Positions 34,726 through 43,560 of a stretch of DNA of 64,000 nt are shown piece after piece. The stretch spans positions 22,442,619 through 22,506,618 of the forward strand of contig NC_089863.1 of assembly GCF_036373705.1 (NCBI RefSeq), in the 5' to 3' direction. The translations under genes were made by a program, and so were the position numbers. The notes beneath the pieces are model-generated. The model was not told the origin of the DNA, searched no databases, and worked only from the letters and a program-made list of their open reading frames with translations. Source of the stretch: Amia ocellicauda. Lineage: Eukaryota > Chordata > Actinopteri > Amiiformes > Amiidae. Within the stretch, counting starts at the first letter, position 1; the number at the start of each line of letters is the position of its first letter.

Positions 34726-35109
34726 CCTTCAAAATGCATCTGGGTCTCCTCTTTATTCCAATGCACAGCTACCAGTACTTCTGACATGAGGTCCCTATTC
34801 TGAGGCCCTGTCAAAGGTGTGCAGTGGCCTATGATGACATGGGCTGAGTCCAGTTTATTGTAGACTGCATGTGGCACAGGGTTCTACCTGCATGTCTTGA
34901 CACCTGTTCTGATATTTCAGACTTGCTGCAGTTGCTGGTATTCCAACTGATGGAGGTTATGGGGACCTTTTTCTACAAACAGTAGTGCTTGATTAATTGG
35001 AGTCCATCTATAGCCAACCTCTCTGACGCTCAAAGCAATCGCGCAGTCCACAACCCTAGCCGGTACTTTTGCATCGGTATCCTTAATATTCTATCCTCAA
35101 AGGCTGCTG

Positions 35110-35200
35110 TCTCAAAAGAGTGAGCGGTGAAGGAGCTGGACTCGAAGTCCAATGGGGTTGCCACCGTGAGCAACATTTGAACCTGTGTGGGTGCAAGCAT
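35110..35200 (+). pseudogene. tRNA-Ser(CGA)-like relic, copy 2
   Basis: Duplicate of 21900-21990. Confidence 0.55.
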
Positions 35201-35692
35201 CTCCTTCATTGTTGTTGCTTGTTTCTAGCTGCTTTCCTGGTGGTGGTTAGCGTTCTTTACCTCCCCTAGATTCTTTCACATGATTCACTCTGCAGAGCGT
35301 GGCTGTCAAAATGGTGTCCAAACATTTTTAATGCTCTCTCTTGTTTAACACTTAGTAGACGAGGGGTATGAATTGGATTAAATGAAATCTAAACCCTGCT
35401 GTGTCAAGTGAGAGAAATACATCAGGCAAGCACAAATCTATGGGCTGCCAACTGTAACCACCGAGCCCTTTTGCTTCAGAGTGTCCTTTTTCACAGACTG
35501 TATTTTTCCAGGTTTAATAAATCCTTAAGTAGTTTACCCACATTTCTATATAATGATAAATCTCTACATTTTGAGAAATAGTTTGACTAAATGCTTAGTT
35601 TGCAAAGCCCATATTTTGGATGTATCTACACCGTTAACTTTGAAATAAATATTTAACCTGATCTGGGAGACCCCAAATAAATCTATAGCTTT

Positions 35693-35900
35693 GCCCCATC
35701 GTGCCTGTTTTGGTGTCTATTTAATAATGAAGTGATCCAAGGATCCTATCGAGTCTGGTTTTGAATGTTCCCACATTTTCAGCTTCAACCACATCACTGG
35801 GGAGTTTTTTCCAGATATGTGCCAAAAATCTGGGGAAAGAAAATTAAAATTTCTTTCAACATTGATTGCTTTGTGTAGTGTCGTTTTCAGCACAGTCCTC
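35693..35900 (-). mobile_element. old CR1-group LINE 3' fragment, copy 2
   Basis: Duplicate of 22483-22690. Confidence 0.75.
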
Positions 35901-35965
35901 AAATCCTGTTGTCCTTGTCGCCAGAACGGGTGAGTGTGTGTTCCTGGGTGGTAAAAAAAATCCCT

Positions 35966-36014
35966 TGTCAGAAGTGGGATTCAAAGCCAAGCCTCCAAAG
36001 GAGGCCATCCTGAC
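35966..36014 (-). pseudogene. tRNA-Leu relic with central deletion, copy 2
   Basis: Duplicate of 22756-22804. Confidence 0.65.
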
Positions 36015-36143
36015 TTGATTTGCTGTGTTCATATTAAGAAATTCCCTATGTCTTGAACAAAAAATAATAATTTTTCAATGACTGTGTTCTGCCAGGGCTT
36101 CTTTCACTTTGACTTCTGGGATCATGATACCATTTCACAATTG

Positions 36144-36216
36144 GCTGAAATAGCTCATTTGGGACAGTGTTAAACTGAAGAGCTAAAGGTCCCTGGGTTG
36201 ATCCTGAGTGTTGGCA
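36144..36216 (+). pseudogene. tRNA-Phe(GAA)-like relic, copy 2
   Basis: Duplicate of 22934-23006. Confidence 0.65.
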
Positions 36217-36702
36217 TTTTACAAGGAATTTCTTCAGAAAGCACAAGTAACCCTTATATTGCACAGGTGTGCAGATCAGTGTGGTAGAATTCAAAAGGAA
36301 AGGAAATGTTGCTGCACCTTAAGTAGCTCCCACTCGTGAATAGTTACAGGAATTGTCACATCCGCTCTTGAACTTGAAATGGATGCATACGAACTCCTGT
36401 GAAATAACACGGGATGGAATACTACCTTTTCTCTACTGCAGCAGAATATGACTACCTATTGTGCAGATGACTGTGTCAATCGTTTCCACAAGAGGGCTTG
36501 TGTTTGTCACCAATGTGCCTCGTTTTATTACTGAAATATAACTCCCAGAAAGCATTGTCTTTGTGTTTTTGAAATTGAAAACCTCACAAAGAAATGATCC
36601 AGTCAATTGCTAAAGAAAAGTCTACCTGCTGCATTCTGGAATGAAGAAAAAAATGAGATGACAAGTGCAATCAAAGCAAGAAAGAGAGCGGGCTGTGTTA
36701 GA

Positions 36703-36773
36703 TGCGCCAGCTGGGAATCAAACCCAAGTCACAAGAATGGGAATCTTGTATGATACCACTACACCACTGGTGC
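36703..36773 (-). tRNA. tRNA-Gly(CCC), weakened, copy 6
   Basis: Anticodon CCC and the anticodon stem are intact. The T loop is TTTGATT and the 5' acceptor strand reads GCACCAG, which mispairs at one position. Shortly after it, at about 36920, similarity to 23710 stops; that point is the right edge of the large duplication. Confidence 0.62.
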
Positions 36774-36919
36774 TGCTGGGGAGCTCTGGCTTGTGTCCTT
36801 GAAGCAAATTCACAAGACCTATAGAAAGCGTCCCATGGGGCAAGATGATGTCTTAATGATTATCCTTATTAGTCTGCAGTCGATCTGCTTAATACGTACC
36901 TAGCCAATCACTACATCAC

Positions 36920-38133
36920 AGGGGCATGGTTGGCATTTGTGGAAAATATGTCAAAACTGAAGGATAGTAATCGGATTGGTAGCAGCCGATATTATTAATA
37001 TTTTACGAACAACTGGACGGAGTTGCAGGCTGTCGTTTTGTGGATGGTCTGCTGGTCTGTTGTATAACAGCCCCTCAGAGACAATCAGTATGAAACCAAT
37101 CACGATTTAGTTAACGTGTGCCCATTTACAAGTTCTATGAACGAATACATAAATACAGCAGATCTGGGTTTCCCTCTGAAACGTTAAGGACTGGTTTCAT
37201 AAATGCATCCATAAGTCCATAAACGCCACGAGTGCAACGTGCACACTTTAGTTAAGTTATAACCTGCTATATTGTATCTGCTGTTACTGTACAATTAATC
37301 GTGAAACATGTATATTCTGTTTCAACTGTAACTTGTCCTGGTTAAGGACGTCTTCGGCATAAATTAAAAATATTACATTAATTGACGTTTGCAGTTACAA
37401 ATCTGTAGTAAGAGTAATGAGTTATGGGAGTCAAGTTAAAATATACATCTAATAGCACATATCTTGATGATGATTACAATAATAATCATAAATTGCAAAT
37501 ATTAATTTTAGTGTTCCACATGGAAACGTTTTATTACGGTAGCATAATGCTTGTCTGAATATAATGTTGACTATACACGTTTAGCAATTCATAATATCAC
37601 TTAACAGTAACGTGTATTTATTATGCTGTCTCCAATCATCTAAAGCATACAGAATAAAACAGCCACAAAAGTCCTTTCCACACCAGGCTCTATCGCTCGT
37701 TGTGTTGCTATCTGTCACTGTATTTAAAACGAGACACAAACCAAACCCACAATCGCTCCGCTCCTCCCACAACAGTGTGTGGACTTCCGACAATGGCCTG
37801 GATTTCCTGTGGCACTTTTTTAAAACAACAAAAGATAACAGTATGTTTCTGTCATTATTCGACCGCATGTGTAGGTGTAACTTTGTAATTGTTTAGTGAA
37901 GTGACGCAACGTTTGGGGTGTAATGCAAAGAAATCTAAAAGTAAAGTAACTAATTTATTTCCCCAGGGAGTGATAAGTAAAGTATTGAGTTACTTTTGAT
38001 ATGAGTAAAGAGTACAATGTAATATATTACTTCTTGTGAGTAACGACCCCAACACTGCTCTTTTCCTTCTCTTTTGGCTTGTTAGTTTGTTGTTGAAACA
38101 GATACAAAGTTTGAGAGAAGACAGGCTGGCATT
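36920..38133. other. older diverged copy of the tRNA-unit spacer
   Basis: About 160 bp of unrelated sequence (36920-37080) is followed by a roughly 10% diverged version of 4760-5810. A block starting near 37034 (GTGGATGGTCTGCTGG) begins again near 38483, a tandem period of about 1.45 kb. The end of a possible hAT-type terminal repeat (CCAACACTG on the plus strand, after GTAACGAC) lies at about 38038-38057. Confidence 0.55.
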
Positions 38134-38205
38134 GGGGATGTAGCTCAGTGGTAGAGCGCATGCTTTGCATGTATGAGGTCCTGAGTTCAATCCTCAGCAT
38201 CTCCA
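38134..38205 (+). tRNA. tRNA-Ala(UGC), canonical copy
   Basis: 72 nt with acceptor GGGGATG/CATCTCC, anticodon TGC and T arm CTGAG/TTCAATC/CTCAG. It keeps A58 and a normal B box, which the three array copies lack. It is the most likely functional tRNA-Ala in the window. Confidence 0.88.
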
Positions 38206-38408
38206 GGCTGTCTTTTAATGGAGCCCGTGCACTATGTCATTGGATGCACATAGCAATTACCGAACAAATCGGGAGCCCGTGATTCATCGGTCACACTAGC
38301 GTGGGCCTTTTCGGCACTCTCTCCCAGCATTCGTCCGAGAAACAGCGTGTGTGTATGTATTCATTGTGAGAAGTGAAACAATGGGCCAGATTGCAAACTG
38401 GTTCAGTA

Positions 38409-38410
38409 TA
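38409..38410. other. empty TA target site of the Tc1-like element
   Basis: The flanks TTGCAAACTGGTTCAG and AGTGCGCAGGCTGTAAG match the two sides of the Tc1-like insertions at 6088, 13653 and 25034 but are joined by a single TATA. This diverged unit never received the insertion. Confidence 0.88.
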
Positions 38411-38482
38411 AGTGCGCAGGCTGTAAGATTTGGGCACTTTAAATGGCACGGTGAACTTGAACATCGTCATCATCACGTTGAC

Positions 38483-39010
38483 GTTCTGTGGATGGTTTGC
38501 AGGTCTATTGTATAACAGCCCCTCAGAGACAATCAGTATGAAACCGATCACGATTTAGTTAACGTGTGCCCATTTACAAGTTCAATGAATGAATAAATGA
38601 ATACTGCGGACCTGGGTTTCCCTCTAAAACATTAAGGACTGGTTTCATAAATGCATCCATCAGTCTATAAACGCCACGAGCGAAACGTGCACACTTTATT
38701 ACAATTATAACCTGCTATATTGTAGCTGCTGTTACTGTACAATTAACCGTGAAACGTGTATATTTTGTTTCAACTGTAACTTGTCCTGGTTAAGGACATC
38801 TACAGCGTAAATTTAAAATATTACATTAATTGTCGTTTGCAGTTACAAATCTGTAGTAAGAGTAATGAGTTATGGGAGTCAAGTTAAGCCATTTAAAATA
38901 CACATCTAATAGCACATATCTTGATGATGATTACAATAATAATCATAAATTTTAAATATTAATTTTAGTGTTGCACATGGAAACGTTTTCTTACGGTAGC
39001 ATAATGCTTG
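38483..39010. repeat. partial third copy of the diverged spacer
   Basis: Matches 37034-37556 with about 5-8% differences and is then interrupted by the retroviral LTR at 39011. The paralogue at 37545-37556 continues without interruption. Confidence 0.7.
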
Positions 39011-39427
39011 TGTGGAAGAAGAACAATCTTCAATCAGGTTGGAACGTTAGTTGCAATGCCTTTAATACACGCAGCGTGGAGAGGAACAGTGAATCAAGAA
39101 GATCCCAAAGTCGCTCTGCCTTCATTTTAAAAGTCAGAGGTTTTCATACACATTTAAGAAAGATCTGGTTACAATCAGAAATTCATTACTATATTATCTT
39201 AGAGAGTTATTTAAGCAGAATATATATCATTATAGGACAGAGTTCATAGATCAATACATGGATTAGGGAGCAGGCACTTCAATCATACTGTTTGACATTG
39301 TCTCCAAGCTTCTCATCGTAAATAACAAACAGAAATCAAACTACCTTCTGGCCTGTCCTTCTGGTATACAAGTATACAAGAGAGTAAAACAGGTATGAGA
39401 GAAAGAATTTCTAACTGTCCTTCCACA
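39011..39427 (-). repeat. retroviral 3' LTR (about 417 bp)
   Basis: The ends form the inverted pair TGTGGAAG...CTTCCACA. On the minus strand it is preceded by the purine-rich GGACAAAATGGGGGAA, as expected for a polypurine tract next to a 3' LTR. The left boundary agrees with the unoccupied paralogue at 37556. Confidence 0.78.
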
Positions 39428-39538
39428 TTCCCCCATTTTGTCCTATGAAGGACAATCATACATATGTACAGAGCCTAGATGAGACCCTAGAGTTGTAAAC
39501 TTAACCTCAGGGGGAATAGTGGACATCATTCAGTGTAA

Positions 39539-40260
39539 TTAGGTTATATTCATAAGATCCATTATATCACTGCATTCTTGCAGCATTTCCTCATACATTA
39601 TTTTAACAGACTCCTTTATTTCAAGAGGAGTAAGGCTGTTCTGCATTTCTCTAGCAGTGCAAGCACAGCAACACTTGATCAGTACAAAACAAATGTAGAG
39701 AAGAATGAGTATGCCAAGGATAAAAAGCAGACTCTGGGCTATAATAGCACCAATTCTTCCTATGGAGCCACTTATCCAGCTCTCCAGAGACCACTCCGAG
39801 GTCTGGTGGATTTTAGTAACTTCTTTACGAATGTGATCCGTGAGATCATGAATCTGTTCATTGTTGTCAGGAATGTAGGTACAATATTCTTTACCAATAA
39901 GAGCACACACCTCCCCTTTAACCACCAGAGAAAAATCTAGGGTTAAGCGATTCTGCAAGACTGTGGTGCGTATGGCAGTCATCTCTATTGTTATATCATC
40001 TATAGATTCTGTTGTTTTATTGCTAACCTCCTCTAGAATTGAGGCCAGTATCTTAACCTCCTGTATAGTGCGCCCAATACCATATGGGGAGATCAATATG
40101 GAAAAGAAACGCTCAGTTTCAGAGCTATCTCTTTCATTACACCAATGGCCTTTAGGGGGTTCTGAAAGAGATCTCATGGCGGGGGTGATGTAGCCAATAT
40201 AGCAGGAACCTGACCAATTGTCAGGGAGCCAACGATAAGCACGATTTCCACAGATCAGAT
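39539..40260 (-). pseudogene. retroviral env fossil (transmembrane subunit region)
   Basis: A recognisable envelope C-terminal region. Its parts are a surface-subunit-end-like stretch, an LQNRLTLDFSL segment resembling the immunosuppressive-domain region of gamma-type env, a cysteine motif after it, a hydrophobic membrane span and a short cysteine-rich cytoplasmic tail. The family is gamma-like or a fish env relative; the exact clade is uncertain. It is incomplete at its N-terminus and is treated as a fossil. Confidence 0.75.
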
Positions 40261-40261
40261 A

Positions 40262-41512
40262 CAGTGAGGGGAAAAAAGAATTTGATCCCCAGCTGATTTT
40301 GTACGTTTGCCCACTGACAAAGAAATGATCAGTCTATAATTTTAATGGTAGGTGTATTTTAACAGTGAGAGACAGAATAACAACAAAACAATCCAGAAAA
40401 ACACATTTCAAAAAAGTTATAAATTGATTTGCATGTTAATGAGGGAAATAAGTATTTGACCCCTTCGACTTAGTACTTGGTGACAAAACCCTTGTTGGCA
40501 ATCACAGAGGTCAGACGTTTCTTGTAGTTGGCCACCAGGTTTGCACACATCTCAGGAGGGATTTTGTCCCACTCCTCTTTGCAGATCCTCTCCAAGTCAT
40601 TAAGGTTTTGAGGCTGACGTTTGGCAACTCGAACTTTCAGCTCCCTTTGATGCGGTGCAGTTGTCCTGTCCCCTTAGCAGAAAAACACCCCCAAAGCATA
40701 ATGTTTCCACCTCCATGTTTGATGGTGGGGATGGTGTTCTTGGGGTCATTCCTCTTCCTCCAAACATGGCGAGTTGAGTTAATGCCAAAGAGTTCGATTT
40801 TGGTCTCATCTGACCACAACACTTTCACCCGGTTCTCCTCTGAATCATTCAGATGTTCATTGGCAAACTTCAGACGGGCCTGTACATGTGCTTTCTTGAG
40901 CAGGGGGACCTTGCGGGTATTGCAGGATTTCAGTCCTTCACGGCGTAGTGTGTTACCAATTGTTTTCTTGGCGACTATGGTCCCAGCTGCCTTGAGATCA
41001 TTAACAAGATCCTCCCATGTAGTTCTGGGCTGATTCCTCACCGTTCTCATGATCATTGAAACTCCATGAGGTGAGATTTTGCATGGAGCCCCAGACCGAG
41101 GGAGACTGATAGTTATTTTGTGTTTCTTCCATTTGCGAATAATCGCACCAACTGTTGTCACCTTCTCACCAAGCTGCTTGGCAATGGTCTTGTAGCCCAT
41201 TCCAGCCTTGTGTAGGTCTACAATCTTGTCCTTTAAGAGAGTGCTCCTAATCTCAGCTCGTTACCTGTATAAAAGACACCTGGGAGCCAGAAATCTTGCT
41301 GATTGATAGGGGATCAAATACTTATTTCACTCATTAACATGCAAATCAATTTATAACTTTTTTGAAATGCATTGTTCTGGATTTTTTTTTTTTTTTATTC
41401 GGTCTCTCACTGTTAAAATACACTTACCATTAAAATTATAGACTGATCATTTCTTTGTCAGTGGGCAAACATACAAAATCAGCAGGGGATCAAATACTTT
41501 TTTCCCTCACTG
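40262..41512 (-). mobile_element. second Tc1-like transposon family, deleted copy
   Basis: 1251 bp between TA dinucleotides (40260-40261 and 41513-41514). It has long imperfect terminal inverted repeats of about 190-200 bp beginning CAGTGAGGG(G)AAAAAAG. Inner words include GACTGATCATTTCTTTG and TTTGACCCC near 40458. The long repeats indicate the IR/DR arrangement. It belongs to a family different from the CACTCACC one and sits at the junction of the retroviral fossil and the Harbinger remains. Confidence 0.92.
40637..41200 (-). pseudogene. Tc1-like transposase, central part deleted
   Basis: 187 codons carry the paired helix-turn-helix ([29 protein letters not shown]) and the first catalytic block ([12 protein letters not shown]), up to [10 protein letters not shown]. 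The block with the second aspartate and the glutamate (NDPKHT...NPIENLW in relatives) is gone. The last 40 or so codons resume in another frame nearer the left end. Inactive. Confidence 0.88.
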
Positions 41513-41514
41513 TA

Positions 41515-41775
41515 TACTCTGACACTGGATGGCTTACTGAGTTACAGAGAGTTTTCAATTACTGCTTGAGCAGGGCACGTTCAGTGGTAGAAAATGTTTT
41601 TGGCAGACTGAAAGGAAGGTGGCAGTGTCTGCTGAAGAGAAATGACTGCAGTCTGGCACTGACAACACAAATGGTAGTGAGCTGCTGTGTGTTGCATAAT
41701 ATATGTGAAGAAGGCAATGAAAAATATTATGAGGACTGGTCAGTACTCAGTCAGAGCAGCTTGTGCAGCCAGTGA
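41515..41775 (+). pseudogene. Harbinger (HARBI1-type) nuclease, C-terminal part
   Basis: DTGWLTELQRVFNYCLSRAR, VVENVFGRLKGRWQCLLKR and SCCVLHNICEE match the C-terminal end of Harbinger/HARBI1 DDE nucleases. The N-terminal two thirds are absent because the reading begins at the Tc1-like boundary. Confidence 0.82.
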
Positions 41776-42047
41776 CCACAGTGCCAGACAACAGACATAC
41801 TACGGATAACATTCGCAAAGCCCTATCTGCACATTTTGCTGTGAACAACATAAAAAAAAAAAAAACGGCAGAATAAAATATGTACGGGGAGCGAGAACCA
41901 CATTTTCAATTTGTTTTGAAACTAATGGCTTACTTGTAATATTGTCTTTTTGTCAAAAAAAAAAAAAAAAAAGTCTGTGCAAGTGTGTTTTTGGAAGATA
42001 ACTTTAAAACAAACGGGTGCAAATTGCTAGAACAAAGAATACTTTAT
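41776..42047. other. A-rich interval inside Harbinger remains
   Basis: Contains two adenine runs (about 41851-41865 and 41955-41972) and no gene. It lies between the convergent nuclease and Myb-like parts. Confidence 0.4.
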
Positions 42048-42199
42048 TTAGAAAAAATATACAATGTACAAACTTGATATACATACACACAAACTTTTAC
42101 AAAAATATAAAGTGCCTGCTTTTAAAACATTATGTCTTTGTAAGGTTTTTCCCCAGTGACGTTGCCAGGTTGGATAAAACCCCAATGAACAGCGCTGTA

Positions 42200-42338
42200 T
42201 TCTGTTGATTTGCATCTCTGTCTCTGTCTCTGTTAATCGGTTAATCAGGTAATCCCTGTGCCGCTTTCTTGCCAGTTCTAATTTCTCCTCCTGCAGCCTG
42301 TAGTATCGGTCATCTGACTCCTGGAGATAGCTGACCAA
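42200..42338 (-). pseudogene. Harbinger second-protein C-terminus (Myb/SANT-like partner)
   Basis: SDDRYYRLQEEKLELARKRH resembles the coiled C-terminus of the DNA-binding partner protein of Harbinger elements. It is convergent with the nuclease fragment, the arrangement usual in that superfamily. Moderate assignment. Confidence 0.5.
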
Positions 42339-42551
42339 TTCACTTTAAGCACTGGCTTTTCTTTTTTTACTTATTTTGAAAAAAAGAGAAGGAAATGCAG
42401 ATTATTCTCTGTAGTTTGAAAATGTACTTTATATTGTTAACAGCTTCATGTTCATTCTGTTTTGTCTATAAAGCATTCATCAGTTTGTATTTCAGTCTTG
42501 TGGCTACATTAATTCTGTCAGCTATTGTTTTTAGCTAATTCAATCAACTAT

Positions 42552-42700
42552 TGCACCTGCCTGGTCTAGCACCCACTGATGATCCAGACAGCCTGGCATC
42601 TCTTTCAAGCCTTTGTTCAGAGGAAGGGGAGCTTGTTGAGGACGCATCTGGTGGCTGTAGAGAAGATGAGTCTGACTGTTCTTCTGCAGAAATAAAAATA
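42552..42700 (-). pseudogene. possible earlier exon of the Harbinger partner protein
   Basis: On the minus strand a good acceptor (TTTTATTTCTGCAG) is followed by EEQSDSSSLQPPDASSTSSP, a Ser-rich linker as found between the Myb-like domain and the coiled tail. The link is by position and style only. Confidence 0.35.
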
Positions 42701-42732
42701 ATAAAAATAATTACAGACAACATCGAGGACAA

Positions 42733-43235
42733 AACCTACATTTTGTTTTAAATGGCGCGTACATTCCATTGGTATTTTTACATTTAACTGATTTGCTTAT
42801 TATGTTTATATAGCAGACTCCCCATGTGGTTTACATAATGCTATTGTATTCAGCACGTCTAAAGTTAGCATCACATAAAATAGACAAACATACCCCGACT
42901 CGTGCATTACTATCAAACAAACTTCCAAACAAATTGCATTATTACTGCAGCAGTTAATTTATTTGTCAAAATACTGCAAGTGACTGTGATTGAGTCTCTT
43001 GTTGTTACGATGTACATGCCAAAGACCGAGTAGGTCCGTTTTTTCGGGTGTAGCTCGCACAGTACACGTCTCATGTTCACCCTTTCAACTCTACAGCAAA
43101 GTCCAAGCGAATCTGCACAGATCAGTATATAATGTGTCACCATAAGATACGATTTCACTGAGAGAGAAGAGGATGAAGTCATGCCCCGTGTTGCATCGGT
43201 AACATGATATAAACAGGAAGTCATGCACTCGTTGT
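42733..43235. other. AT-rich sequence between Harbinger remains and hAT
   Basis: I see no gene. Words around 43010-43060 recur near 51880 (TACGATGTACATGCC), hinting at an older repeat split by the hAT insertion. Confidence 0.35.
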
Positions 43236-43560
43236 GATCTCAGCATAGGCGGACAGAGTACACAGCTTCATTACTTGAGTAAAAGTACAGATACCCCTTG
43301 CTAAATTTTACTCAAGTACAAGTAAAAGTACTACAGTCAGATGTCTACTTAAGTAAAAGTACTGAAGTACTTGTTTTTAAAAGTACTTGAGTATCAAGAG
43401 TACAAGAGTACATTTTCTAAATATTGCATTACTACTGCCACAGTGCTTACATTTAAGTACAGAAACGTCCTACATGGAGTTATGAAAAATGTTAATGTTA
43501 ATACCTTGGAGAGTGTAAAAGGAATTGAAAGTAAAATCAAGTCATTTTCATCTTTTTACC

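Larger units (their letters stand above)
39011..40260 (-). mobile_element. endogenous retrovirus fossil: 3' end with env part and LTR
   Basis: Only the 3' end of a provirus is present, reading on the minus strand: the C-terminal part of env, a polypurine stretch, then one LTR. Gag, pol and the 5' LTR are not seen. The fragment is bounded on its right by a Tc1-like element. It is a partial fossil. Without a second LTR the age cannot be estimated, though the readable env suggests it is not ancient. Confidence 0.8.
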
